Shown: piece after piece, positions 1-9,220 of the stretch | Layout: each line of letters begins with the position of its first letter | Numbering within the stretch: position 1 is the first letter of the stretch | NCBI GenBank assembly: GCA_963748295.1 | Contig: CAVVIH010000001.1 | Span: forward strand, 496,001 to 560,000 | Direction: 5' to 3' | Length of the DNA stretch: 64,000 nt | Source: CAVVIH01 sp963748295 | GTDB lineage: Bacteria > Acidobacteriota > Vicinamibacteria > Vicinamibacterales > 2-12-FULL-66-21 | Notes under the pieces: generated by a model | Database searches by the model: none | Told to the model about the DNA's origin: nothing | Seen by the model: only the letters and a program-made list of their open reading frames with translations | Program-made: the position numbers and the translations under genes

Positions 1-2408
1 GTGCTGAATTACGTATCCGCTGCCGAATCAGCCCGGCGACGACGGCCGGCAACAACAACTACTTCTCCGTCAATCCGCGCACCGACGACTTCTACTCGAT
101 TTCGCTTCGCGTTCGATCACCGGCTGACCGACAAGCAGCAGGCGTTCGTGCGGTACACCCGCAACGATCGAACCGAAGCACGAAACGCATTTTTCGGCGA
201 CGGTGAACGGCGTCATGCCGGTCGGCAACTTCCTGTTCCGGAAGAACGACGGCGTGACCTTCGACCACGTCTACACGATGAGCTCGAACACGCTGTTCAA
301 TGTCCGCGCCGGCTGGCAGCGGTTCCGCGAGCCGAACATCCGTCAGCACGAGGGCGTGTTCGACCCGCGCCAGCCTCGGGCTTCGCGCCGTCGGTGGTCT
401 GCGCAGTTCAACGGCGCCCAGGTACTTCCCGCGCTTCGACTTCGACACGCTGACCGACATCGGCGACAACCTGGCGGGAACGACCCATCACACCATCTAC
501 TCGTTCCAGCCGACGGTACACGAAGCTCATGGGACGGCACTCGATCCGCGCCGGCTACGACCTCCGCCTTTACCGCGAGTCGGCCTTCAACTACGAGCGT
601 CAGGCGGGCGAGTACCTGATTCGCAACAATGCGGCATTCACGCGGCAGCAGGACAACTCCGGCGGCAGGAATGGTCTCGGACATCGCGAGCTTTCTGCTC
701 GGGCTTCCCACCGAGTGGCTCGATCGACCGCAATACCGAACGCCTGAACAACACTCTCTACCACGGGACTCTTCATCCAGGACGACTGGAAGGTGTCCGA
801 GAAGCTCACGCTGAATCTCGGTTTGCGCTACGACTACGAGAGCGCGACAACCGAATCGGAGAACCGCAACGCGCGGGGATTCGATCCCGAAGCCGCGATC
901 AGCATCGCCGCCCAGGCCAGGGCCAACTACGCGGCCGCGCCGATTCCTGAAGTTCCGGCCTCGCAGTGCAATCCGCGCGGCGGCCTGCTGTTCGCGTCCG
1001 ACGAGAACCGCGGCTTCTGGGATGCGGACGGAACAATTTCCAGCCGCGCGTCGGGCTCGCGTATCAGCTGAACGACAAGACAGTCGTTCGCGGCGGGGTG
1101 GGGCATCTACACGGTGCCGTTCATCATCAGCGGCTCGTTCCAGCCCGGCTTCTCGCAGGCCACGTCGCTGTCGCCGCACGCTCGACATCGGACTGACGTT
1201 CCAGCCACGCTGAACAACCCGTTCCCGAGCGGCGTTCTGCGCCCGCCGGCAATCTCGCTTGGCGCCGAACACGTTCCTCGGACAGGAAATCAGCAGGTTC
1301 GTGCCGATCGAATTCAGCAATTCCCAGAACATGCGCTACTCGATCGGCGTGCAGCGCGAGCTCCCCGGCCAGTGGCTGTTCGAGGTCGGCATATGTCGGC
1401 AGCCGCGGCTGGGACATTACGACCGGCGGCGGAGGGCAAGCGGGCGAGATCGACCTCAATGGGATCCCTGCGCAGTACCTGTCGACAGCCGGCTGCGATC
1501 GCGACGATGCGACGAACAACTTCCTCGTCCAGCAACGTCACGAATCCGTTCCGCGGGCTGATGCCAGGACCGGCTTCAACGGCGCGACGATTCAGCGGTC
1601 GCAGCTGCTGCGGCCGTTCCCGCAGTTCAGCAACGTGCCGACGTTCGACGACGACGGCACGAGCCAATACGACTCGTTCCAGATGAAGCTGGAGAAGCGG
1701 TTCACCGACGGCTACACGATTCTCGGCGCCTATACCTGGTCGAAGTTCACCGAGCGCGTGTTCAGACTGAATCCGACCGACACGGACTACGAAGAGAGGC
1801 TGTCCGAATTCGACGTGCCGCATCGATTTGCGATCAGCGCCATCTGGGAGCTGCCGTTCGGCCAGGGGCGCAAGTGGGGTGGTGACGTGAACGGCCTCGT
1901 CAACGCGGTCGATCGGCGGCTGGAGCCTGCAGGTGATCGGCCAGCTGCAGAGCGGCCGTCCGGTGAGCTTCGACGACCGCAACATCTACTTCAACGGCGA
2001 TCTGAACAGTCTGAAGGCCGACTACACGGGGGACAAGCAACGACCCGGTGTTCGACATCAGCGGCTTCTATTTCCACGATGCCGCGGTGCAGACCAACGG
2101 CGTGGACGACCCGGCGAAGCAGCGCAACGATCAGCGCATCAACCTGGTCAACAACATGCGATACTTCCCGTCACGCGTGCGGGGCATTCGCTGCCAGGGG
2201 CTGAACCTGTGGGATATCTCGGTCGGTGAAGCAGGTGCGGTTCTCGGATCGCGTGCGCGCGCAGTTCCACGTCGAGTTGCTCAACGCGTTCAACCAGCCG
2301 ATTTTCACGAACCCGAACACGGATCCGACGAATGCGAATTTCGGCAAGGTAACGTGCCAGGCGAATCTTCCGCGCGACATCCAGTTGGCGGCGAAGATCG
2401 TTTTCTAG
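1..2408 (+). pseudogene. TonB-dependent receptor (Oar-like), C-terminal part, many frameshifts
   Basis: This is the 3' part of an outer-membrane TonB-dependent receptor of the carboxypeptidase-regulatory-domain (Oar-like) type; the N-terminal and plug regions lie left of the window. Barrel motifs can be followed only by hopping frames: LTDKQQAFVRYTRND near 125, NFLFRKNDGVTFDHVYTMS near 230, LFIQDDWKVSEKLTLNLGLR near 770, NMRYSIGVQRELPGQWLFEV near 1330, FDVPHRFAISAIWELPFGQG near 1810, and a C-terminal LLNAFNQPIF ending in IVF at 2408. The terminal aromatic residue is as expected for outer-membrane barrels. More than ten single-base frame changes interrupt it. Sequence is conserved on both sides of each break, so the cause is either a very recent pseudogene or, more likely, base-calling error. 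The ligand is unknown. Confidence 0.8.
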
Positions 2409-2412
2409 ACCG

Positions 2413-2450
2413 CAGGAGCTCGGGGCTCGGAGCTCGGGACTCGGGACACC
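2413..2450. repeat. short tandem repeat of the CTCGGGA type
   Basis: Imperfect tandem copies of a 7-9-bp word (GAGCTCGGG, GCTCGGA, GAGCTCGGG, ACTCGGG) follow directly on the receptor stop codon. The same word family recurs at 27308-27352. It fills the junction before the next gene. Confidence 0.75.
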
Positions 2451-2463
2451 GGAGAGAACTTGA

Positions 2464-3871
2464 GGGTGCCGGTCAGTTCCACATTCTGTCAGAGCAGAGG
2501 AAGTCAGGGAACTACCAGCGCCGCCCCGCAATCTCTGGCGCATCGTCGGCCCCGGCGTCGTCGCGGCCGGCGTCGGCGTGTCTTCGGGCGAATTCATCCT
2601 CTGGCCGTACATCGCCTCGCAGGTCGGCCTGGTCTTCCTCTGGGGCGCGGTGGTCGGCGTCGTCACGCAGTTCTTCCTGAACATGGAGATCGAGCGCTAC
2701 ACGCTGGCGACCGGCGAGACCGCGCTCTCGGGATTCAATCGCTTCTGGCGGCACTGGGGCCTGGTATTCGCGGTGATGGTGTATTTCGCGAATCTCTGGC
2801 CCGGCTGGGCGCTCAGCTCCGCCACGCTGGCGACCTACCTGTTCGGCGGCAGCGCCCGCGCGATCGCGATCGCGACCTGCTCGTCATCGGCGCCGCGCTG
2901 ACGCTGGCGCCGGTGGTCTACATCGCGCTGGAGCGGCTGATCTTCGTCAAGGTCGCCGCGGTCGTCGCTCTGAGCGTGCTGGCGGTGGTGTTCGCCATCG
3001 ACGCGGCGTCATGGCGGGCGCTGCCGCGCGGGCTGCGTGGGCGGTGAGTGCCGCGCGGCCTGGGGTTTGCGCTGCTGATGGGCGCGATCGCGTTTGCGGG
3101 CGCCGGCGGCGGACAGAATCTCTGTCAGAGCAACTGGATCCGCGACAAGGGGTTCGGCATGGGCCGATACGTGCCGCGGCTGGTCAGCCCGGTCACCGGC
3201 GTCGAGGAAGCTGCGCCGTCCGCACCGCGCTTTCAGTTCGAGACGAACGCGGCCAACATGACGCGCTGGCGCCGCTGGTGGCGCTTCGCGAACGTCGAGC
3301 AGGCGCTGACGTTCGTGCTCGTGACGCTGGTAACGATCTGCCTCACGTCGCTGCTGGCGCAATCGACGCTGTTCGGAATCCGCCGGACCTCCCGAACAGC
3401 GTCGCGTTCCTCCAGATCGAGGGTCAGCGCCTCCAGGCGATGGTCGGACCCTGGTTCGGCGTCCTGTTCTGGTCGGTTGGCGCCTTTTCACTGTTCGCGT
3501 CGGCGATGGGGATTATCGACTATACCAGCCGCCTGGCCGCGGACGTCCTCAAGACTTCCTACCTGCAGCATTCCGCGATTTCCGAGAGCCGCATCTACTT
3601 CCGGCTGGTCTGGGGGCTCGTGGCAATCGGCTGCGGCATCCTGCTGCTCGGCGTCGACCAGCCGCTGCCGCTGCTGGTGATATCCGCGTGCGTCGGCGGC
3701 ACGATGATGTGCCTGTATTCGCTGCTGCTGCTCCTGTTGAACCGGCGCGAGCTGCCGGCTGCGATTCGGATACGATTCGTCCGCGCCAGCGTGCTGGTGT
3801 GGTCCACGTTGTTTTTCGGCGTGCTCGCCGCGTTGACGATCTGGCAGCAGATCGAACGGATCACGCGGTGA
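2464..3871 (+). CDS. Nramp-family-like metal ion transporter, frameshifted
   Basis: This is a polytopic inner-membrane protein resembling the large Nramp-type (Mn/Fe) transporters. The N-terminal helix carries GPGVVAAGVGVSSGEF, like the family's first helix with its conserved G/S-G-E motif. Later helices include LLVIGAALTLAPVVYIALER, the loop GGGQNLCQSNWIRDKGFGMG, and the C-terminal GVLFWSVGAFSLFASAMGII with LLGVDQPLPLLVISACVGG. The coding sequence moves through three frames, with breaks near 2865, 3045 and 3385, so the single product must be reconstructed. No ATG is in frame upstream of LWRIVGPG; the frame is open from 2464 and the start is uncertain. It follows the receptor within about 60 bp. 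Assignment to Nramp rests on remembered family motifs. Confidence 0.65.
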
Positions 3872-3896
3872 CACGGCTGGCTGGAGGCCGCTGTAC

Positions 3897-4931
3897 ATGA
3901 CGTCAACGTTCCGATCGAGCGCCGTATCGGTGGCGCTGGTGGCTTCGATGCTGAATTCCCCGAGAGGACCGCAGGTTCCCCCTGAGGCTGCGCCGCGGAT
4001 CGAACGCCTCGATCCGGCGCTCGACCAGTTGATCGCGCCGGATGCATCGGTGGAGGTGCTCGCCGAAGGGTACGACTGGAGCGAGGGGCCCGTCTGGGTA
4101 AAGGACGGCGGGTTTCTTCTTTTCTCTGACGTGCCCCGCAACGTCATCCTGCGATGGAAGCAGGGGGAAGGATCCCGTGAGTGGCTGAAGCCATCCGGCT
4201 ACACCGGAAGCGAGCCACGCGGCGGCGAACCGGGATCCAACGGCCTCACGCTCGACCGCGAGGGGCGGCTCGTCATCTGCCAGCACGGCGATCGCCGGAT
4301 CGCGCGCATGGATGCGCCGACGTCGAACCCGGCGCCGAAGTTCTCGAGCGTCGCCGACCGGTTCCAGGGCGCGCGCTTCAACAGCCCGAACGATCTCGTG
4401 TTTCACAGCAACGGTGACCTCTACTTCACCGATCCGCCGTACGGACTGATAAAGCAGGCCGAGGATCCCGCGCGCGAGATGACCTATCAGGGCGTGTTCC
4501 GCCGCAGCCGCAGCGGCGAGGTCACGCTCGTCACGCGCGAGATGACGCGGCCGAACGGCATTGCCTTTTCACCGGACGAGAAGAAGCTGTACGTGGCGCA
4601 ATCGGATCCGAGCGCGCCGATCTGGAGAGTGTTCGACGCGGCGGCCGACGGCTCCTTCAAGTCGAGCCGCATCTTCTTCGACGCCTCGACGTTGAGCAAG
4701 ACCCGCAAAGGCCTTCCTGACGGCATGAAGGTCGATGTGGCCGGGAACCTGTTCGCGACGGGACCGGGTGGTGTGCTCGTGCTGTCGCCGGAAGGCAAGC
4801 ACCTCGGCACGATCCTGACGGGTCAGGCGACCGGCAACTGCGCGTTCGGAGACGATGGCCGCACGCTGTACATCACGGCTGACATGTACCTGATGCGCGT
4901 CAAGCTCAGGACGAAAGGGCTCGGATTCTGA
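3897..4931 (+). CDS. SMP-30/gluconolactonase-family protein, exported
   Basis: This is a 344-residue six-bladed propeller of the SMP-30/gluconolactonase/LRE family. Members hydrolyse sugar-acid lactones using one divalent metal. The family metal ligands are visible: Glu in SEGPVW (about residue 63), Asn in NSPNDLVF (about 163) and Asp in LPDGMKVD (about 274). The N-terminus (MTSTFRSSAVSVALVASML) looks like a weak Sec signal, so it may act in the periplasm. It overlaps the next gene by about 4 bp and forms an operon with a zinc dehydrogenase and an SDR, which suggests oxidation of a sugar to a lactone followed by hydrolysis. The substrate cannot be read from the sequence. Confidence 0.85.
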   Translation: MTSTFRSSAVSVALVASMLNSPRGPQVPPEAAPRIERLDPALDQLIAPDASVEVLAEGYDWSEGPVWVKDGGFLLFSDVPRNVILRWKQGEGSREWLKPSGYTGSEPRGGEPGSNGLTLDREGRLVICQHGDRRIARMDAPTSNPAPKFSSVADRFQGARFNSPNDLVFHSNGDLYFTDPPYGLIKQAEDPAREMTYQGVFRRSRSGEVTLVTREMTRPNGIAFSPDEKKLYVAQSDPSAPIWRVFDAAADGSFKSSRIFFDASTLSKTRKGLPDGMKVDVAGNLFATGPGGVLVLSPEGKHLGTILTGQATGNCAFGDDGRTLYITADMYLMRVKLRTKGLGF

Positions 4932-5959
4932 AGGCGCTGCTTCTTACATCTCCTGGCGCGCTCACCTTCACCGATGTGCCGGTTCCGGCGCTCGAAGACG
5001 ACGACGTGCTGGTGCGCGTCCGCGCGTGTGGCATCTGCGGCAGCGACGTGCACGGCTACGACGGATCCACCGGCCGCCGCATCCCGCCCCTCGTCATGGG
5101 ACACGAGGCGGCAGGTGAGGTGGAACGGAGCGGTCGCGGCGTACTCGGCTTCGACAAGGGCGATCGCGTCACGTTCGATTCGACCGTGTGGTGCGGCGCG
5201 TGCGAATACTGCGCGCGCGGCGCGTCGAACCTCTGCACCAACCGGCGCGTGCTGGGTGTGTCGTGTGCCGACTACCGGCGGCATGGCGCGTTCGCCGAGT
5301 TCGTCTCGGTGCCAAGCCGGATTCTTCACAAACTTCCTCCCGCCATGCCGTTCGAACACGCGGCATTGGTCGAAGCGGTGTCGGTCGCCGTTCACGCGGT
5401 CAAACGCGCGGCCCCTCGGCCGGACGACACCGTTGCCGTAATCGGCTGCGGCATGATCGGGCTCCTCATCATCCAGGTGTTGAGGCACAGAGGGTGCACG
5501 CGGACGATCGCCATCGAGATCGACGAACGCCGCCGGGCCCTCGCGACGAAGTTCGGTGCTGCGGCGACGGTCCAGCCGGTGTCAGGGTCCGTAGCCGGCG
5601 ACGTGCGCCGTCTGACGGATTCCCGCGGTGCGGATCACGTCTTCGAGGTCGTCGGGCACTCCGAGACCGTGGGCGACGCCGTGGCTTCCGTCCGTCGTGG
5701 CGGCACGGTCACGCTCGTCGGCAATCTGGCGCCGCACGTCGACTTGCCGCTTCAGGCGGTCGTGACCGGTGAGCTGACGCTGCTTGGTTCGTGCGCGTCG
5801 AGCGGGGAATACCCGGAGGCGATCGACCTCGTTGCGCGCGGCGAGATCGACGTCGCCCCGCTCATCAGCGCCGTCGCGCCGCTTGCCGAAGGCGCCGCCT
5901 GGTTCAGCAGGCTGCACACGCCGACCGGCGGGCTGATGAAAGTGATCCTGCGGCCGTGA
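4928..5959 (+). CDS. Zinc-dependent medium-chain alcohol/sugar dehydrogenase
   Basis: This is an MDR-family NAD(P)-dependent polyol or sugar dehydrogenase of about 343 residues, similar to sorbitol and galactitol-1-phosphate dehydrogenases. Catalytic zinc ligands appear as Cys37 (GICGSD) and His59-Glu60 (GHE). The structural zinc site is the CGACEYC cluster plus the following NLC, and the Rossmann motif is GCGMIG near residue 150. Homology begins at KALLLTSPG, which places the start at CTG 4928, overlapping the previous stop as CTGA. No ATG, GTG or TTG fits that position; a GTG at 4976 would cut off the first strand. It overlaps the following SDR as GTGA. Substrate specificity is not visible. 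Confidence 0.88.
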   Translation: MKALLLTSPGALTFTDVPVPALEDDDVLVRVRACGICGSDVHGYDGSTGRRIPPLVMGHEAAGEVERSGRGVLGFDKGDRVTFDSTVWCGACEYCARGASNLCTNRRVLGVSCADYRRHGAFAEFVSVPSRILHKLPPAMPFEHAALVEAVSVAVHAVKRAAPRPDDTVAVIGCGMIGLLIIQVLRHRGCTRTIAIEIDERRRALATKFGAAATVQPVSGSVAGDVRRLTDSRGADHVFEVVGHSETVGDAVASVRRGGTVTLVGNLAPHVDLPLQAVVTGELTLLGSCASSGEYPEAIDLVARGEIDVAPLISAVAPLAEGAAWFSRLHTPTGGLMKVILRP

Positions 5960-6744
5960 AGCACCTGTTCGATCTGACCGGACGCGTCGCGCTCGTCACG
6001 GGTGCGAGTCGCGGGCTCGGCCGGACGTTCGCCCGCGTGATCGCCGAGGCGGGCGCCGACGTCGTCATCACCAGCCGATCGCCCGCCTCGCTCGGCCCTG
6101 TCCAGGAGGAAATCGAGAGCCTTGGCCGCAAGGCTGTCGGGCTCGAGCTCGACGTCCGCAGCGAGCGCAGCATCCGCGACATGACGGCCGCGGCGATCGA
6201 GGCGTTCGGGCGCATCGACGTGCTCGTCAACAACGCGGGCTGCAACATCCGCAAGCGCGCCGCCGATGTGACGTGGGACGACTGGAACACCGTGCTCGAC
6301 ACGAACCTGCGCGGTACGTTCTTCGTGTCGCAGGCGGTGGCACAGCACATGATCCAGCGAGCCCGCGGACGCATCGTCAACATCGGGTCGGTGACGTCCG
6401 TGTTCGGGTACGCGGGCCTGGCGCCTTACGGCGCGAGCCGAGGCGGGATACGTCAGTTGACGATGAGCCTCGCGGACGACTGGGGAGCGCATGGCATCAC
6501 CGTCAACTGCCTCGCCCCCGGATGGTTCAAAACCGATCAGAACGCCGTGCTCTACGAGGACGCGGAATGGGTGGCGTATCTCGTCGATCGCATTCCCTTG
6601 AAGCGGCCCGGCGTGCCTTCGGATCTCGCCGGCGCGCTGATCTTCCTGGCGTCGGACGCCAGCGCGTATGTCACGGGTCAGACGCTGCTCGTCGATGGAG
6701 GAATCTCGACCGGCGCGACGCGGGCGCTGCCGGCTCGAAGATGA
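5956..6744 (+). CDS. SDR-family oxidoreductase (gluconate 5-dehydrogenase-like), Lys-to-Arg in active site
   Basis: This is a 262-residue classical short-chain dehydrogenase. TGASRGLG binds the nucleotide, NNAG follows, and DGG lies near the C-terminus (ALIFLASDASAYVTGQTL). The layout resembles gluconate 5-dehydrogenase or 3-ketoacyl-ACP reductase. The catalytic tetrad is odd: the usual YxxxK reads YGASRGG, with Tyr158 but Arg162 (codon CGA at 6439-6441) in place of the essential Lys. That could be a substitution, a dead enzyme or a base error. The start is GTG 5956, overlapping the upstream dehydrogenase stop, so the two are translationally coupled. With the SMP-30 protein it makes a three-gene sugar-oxidation operon. 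Confidence 0.85.
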   Translation: MKHLFDLTGRVALVTGASRGLGRTFARVIAEAGADVVITSRSPASLGPVQEEIESLGRKAVGLELDVRSERSIRDMTAAAIEAFGRIDVLVNNAGCNIRKRAADVTWDDWNTVLDTNLRGTFFVSQAVAQHMIQRARGRIVNIGSVTSVFGYAGLAPYGASRGGIRQLTMSLADDWGAHGITVNCLAPGWFKTDQNAVLYEDAEWVAYLVDRIPLKRPGVPSDLAGALIFLASDASAYVTGQTLLVDGGISTGATRALPARR

Positions 6745-6771
6745 TCGGGATCAGCTCCCAACTTCCAACTC

Positions 6772-6885
6772 CACAACTCCCAACGGACTCCCAATTCCCA
6801 ATTCCCAAAAAAACCAACTCCCAACTCCCACTTTTTGGGAGTTGGCCTTTTGGGAGTTGGCCTTTTTGGGAGTTGGGAGTTCGTC
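6772..6885. terminator. Hairpin of GGGAGTTGG repeats between convergent genes
   Basis: The space between the SDR (plus) and the DUF1080 gene (minus) consists of copies of CAACTCCCAA followed by copies of TTGGGAGTTGG. CCAACTCCCAA (6814-6824) and TTGGGAGTTGG (6835-6845) form a perfect 11-bp stem with T-rich flanks, a plausible bidirectional terminator. Two further TTGGGAGTT copies follow, so alternative stems are possible. Confidence 0.55.
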
Positions 6886-6888
6886 GCG

Positions 6889-7761
6889 TCAGCGACACGC
6901 GGCCGGGTTCGATTTCACGAAGTACGACTTGTAGTTCGCTGCCTTCGGATCCATGCATCCTTCGAGGTTCAGCAGCTCCACTTTCCGAAAGTCGATCGGG
7001 GCCGTCTCGGCCTGCAGCGCGATGTAGCCGCCGGTGAGCGGCTGACCGTCGATCTTGACTGCGGGATCGGTCGGCGACGCGGCGCCGCCGCCGATCTGCG
7101 GATGCTGGTACTCGAGAACGGTCGCGCCTTCGACAATGTGGCGGATCACGTCGCCGCCGTGCACCATCACCTCGACGCGGACCCACTGATCGCCGTCGTA
7201 GGTCTTCGACGTGGAGTTCGTGCAGTGCGCCGTGTGCAGCTTGCCGTTGATCTCGACGTGAGTTCCCGGCGTGCAGAGATTCGCGGTCGTCCGCGGCTTG
7301 CCGTCACCGAGGCCACCGAGCAGCTGCACCTCGATCGAGATCGGAAAATCCTGATCCTTCAGCATCGTCTTCGGGTGCGGCGCGTGCAGCATCAGCCCGT
7401 TGTTGCGCACGGCCCAGCCGAGCCCTGACGGCGCCGGCCGTACCTGCTCGCCGACGAAGCGATACTCGGCGGCGAGCAGATAGTACGAGAACGGTTCGCG
7501 GTAGAAGATGTGGCCGAACTCGCCGTTGAACGCCGGCCACTTGTCGTAGCGGACCCTCAGCTGCCCATCCTCGACGCGGAACGTGTCGTGGAGATTCTGG
7601 CCGAGGTCGTGGCCGCGGAACTTGATCAGCCAGTCGTCCAGGTTGCGGCCGTTGAACAGCTGCACCCAGTCGCGGCGATCCGGCTCCCGCTGGGCCGAGC
7701 CAGTCTCGGCCGCAAGCGCAATCGCGAGCGCGCACGCGACGATCGCCGCCAGCTTCTTCAT
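6889..7761 (-). CDS. DUF1080 (3-keto-disaccharide hydrolase-like) protein, exported
   Basis: This 290-residue protein has a clear Sec signal (MKKLAAIVACALAIALAAETGSAQ) and one DUF1080 jelly-roll domain (about 30-265). Typical pieces are VQLFNGRNLDDW near the start, SIEVQLLGG, and a late GGYIALQAETAPIDFRKVEL strand. Family members act on 3-keto-glycosides or are concanavalin-like glycan-binding or lyase folds. A 25-residue tail after the domain carries two Cys (EGCMDP and PAACR). It is coupled to the upstream PQQ-type dehydrogenase: their reading frames overlap by 4 bp at 7758-7761. Both products are exported, suggesting joint oxidation and cleavage of a sugar in the periplasm. The substrate is unknown. 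Confidence 0.85.
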   Translation of the reverse strand: MKKLAAIVACALAIALAAETGSAQREPDRRDWVQLFNGRNLDDWLIKFRGHDLGQNLHDTFRVEDGQLRVRYDKWPAFNGEFGHIFYREPFSYYLLAAEYRFVGEQVRPAPSGLGWAVRNNGLMLHAPHPKTMLKDQDFPISIEVQLLGGLGDGKPRTTANLCTPGTHVEINGKLHTAHCTNSTSKTYDGDQWVRVEVMVHGGDVIRHIVEGATVLEYQHPQIGGGAASPTDPAVKIDGQPLTGGYIALQAETAPIDFRKVELLNLEGCMDPKAANYKSYFVKSNPAACR

Positions 7762-9056
7762 CGCTTGTAGCCCACCCGCCAGATCGAATTCGACCCGTCG
7801 TCGCTCACGAACAGCGCGCCGTCACTGCCGACCGCTACGCCGACCGGCCGTCCCCAGACCTCACCATCCGCGGTGACGAATCCGGTCAGGAAATCCTCGT
7901 AGCCGCCATTGACGGGAAGGCCGTTCTTCAGCGGCACGCGAATGACCTTGTAGCCGGTGCGGAGTTGCCGGTTCCACGAGCCGTGCAGCGCGGCAAACGC
8001 GCTGTCGCGGTGCTCGGACGGGAACGAGTTGCCGGTGTAGAAGACCATCTCCAGCGACGCGCTGTGCGGCTGCACCAGCACGTCCGGGGTCTTCACCTTG
8101 GCCTTCAGCTCGGGACGCTTGCCCTCGTGGCGCGGATCCCATTGCCCGCCCATGTAGAACCACGGCCAGCCGAAGAAATCGCCATCGCTCACGCGCGTAA
8201 TGTAGTCGGGAACGAGGTCGTCGCCGAGCCCATCGCGTTCGTTGACGGATGCCCACAGGTCGCCCGTTCGTGGATGCACGGCGAGGCCGACGGCGTTGCG
8301 GATGCCGGACACGTACACGCGTCCGGCGGTACCGTCGGGATTGAACTCGAGGATCGTCGCGCGATCCTTTTCGGCCGGATCCGTATCGGGATCGTTGACG
8401 TTCGTGAACGATCCCACCGACACGAACATCTTCTTGCCGTCCCGGGAGAATGCGATGTCGCGCGTCCAGTGGCCGCCGCCGGGAAGGTTCCCGCCGCTCG
8501 GCAGCTTGGCGACGATCGTTTCCGACGGCCCGCTCGCCTTGAGGTCGCCGCTCTTGTAGGGGAACCGCACGATCGAGTCGGTGTTGCCGACGTAGACCCA
8601 CTGCGGGTTCGCGCCGAGCGGATAGAACGCGATGCCGAACGGCCGCCGCAGGCCGGACGCGAATATATCGGTGGTTTCCGCCTTGTCAGCGCCGACCGCG
8701 CTTCGCAGCACCTTGATCCGTCCGGGCCGGCTCTCGGCCACGAAGAGGTCGCCGTTTGGCGCCGTCCGGATCAGACGCGGATTCTCGAGGCTCGACGCGT
8801 AGTGGCTCACCGAGTAGCCGGCAGGCGCCTGCGGCATGGCGCCGTCGGGACGCGCCGCCAACTTGGGGTTGTTGTTTACCGACTCCGTTGCAAACGCTTT
8901 CGGAAGGTCGCCGACCGTGATCCTGTAGGCGGTGCCCGGCTTGTCCGTGCGATAGTCGGCAAACATCAGCGGTTTCTGGGCCTGCGCGACGAGCAACGCT
9001 GCCGAGGTTGCGCCAAACAGCACGATCACACCAAGCCTGAACTTCCGCATGCTCAC
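7758..9056 (-). CDS. PQQ-dependent sugar (sorbosone/glucose) dehydrogenase-like protein
   Basis: This 432-residue protein has a Sec signal (FRLGVIVLFGATSAALLVAQA) and a six-bladed glucose/sorbosone dehydrogenase (GSDH) propeller. Recognisable pieces are GLRRPFGIAFYP, GHWTRDIAFSRDGKKMFVSV, AVHPRTGDLWASVNERDGLG and GRPVGVAVGSDGALFVSDDG. Family enzymes oxidise aldoses or sorbosone with PQQ in the periplasm. ATG codons at 9056 and 9050 are both possible starts. It precedes the DUF1080 gene with a 4-bp overlap. The 164-bp gap to the divergent D-aminoacylase gene is full of G-rich tandem repeats. Whether PQQ is bound cannot be told from sequence alone. Confidence 0.82.
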   Translation of the reverse strand: MSMRKFRLGVIVLFGATSAALLVAQAQKPLMFADYRTDKPGTAYRITVGDLPKAFATESVNNNPKLAARPDGAMPQAPAGYSVSHYASSLENPRLIRTAPNGDLFVAESRPGRIKVLRSAVGADKAETTDIFASGLRRPFGIAFYPLGANPQWVYVGNTDSIVRFPYKSGDLKASGPSETIVAKLPSGGNLPGGGHWTRDIAFSRDGKKMFVSVGSFTNVNDPDTDPAEKDRATILEFNPDGTAGRVYVSGIRNAVGLAVHPRTGDLWASVNERDGLGDDLVPDYITRVSDGDFFGWPWFYMGGQWDPRHEGKRPELKAKVKTPDVLVQPHSASLEMVFYTGNSFPSEHRDSAFAALHGSWNRQLRTGYKVIRVPLKNGLPVNGGYEDFLTGFVTADGEVWGRPVGVAVGSDGALFVSDDGSNSIWRVGYKR

Positions 9057-9107
9057 ACTCCTGAATTCGCGTCCACCAAGACACCAGTTAGTCTATGTCG
9101 ATTTCGG

Positions 9108-9193
9108 GCGCTGGGCGCTGGGCGCTGGGCGTTGGGCGCTGGGCGCTGGGATCGTTTTTGGGAGTTGGGAGTTGAGGAGTTGGGAGTTGATAC
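9108..9193. repeat. G-rich tandem repeats in a divergent promoter region
   Basis: About six copies of GGGCGCT(T) run from 9108 to 9150. They fit four or more G3 runs separated by 4-nt loops, a G-quadruplex pattern. They are followed by GGGAGTTG words to about 9190. The block fills most of the divergent region between the PQQ dehydrogenase and the amidohydrolase. Confidence 0.8.
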
Positions 9194-9220
9194 TATTCCC
9201 CTGTTTTAGGAGGACCAAGG

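Noticed and set aside
1..453. Start of a gene at position 1
   Set aside because: The open frame begins at the window edge and drifts into receptor sequence only by hopping frames; it is the interior of a larger gene.
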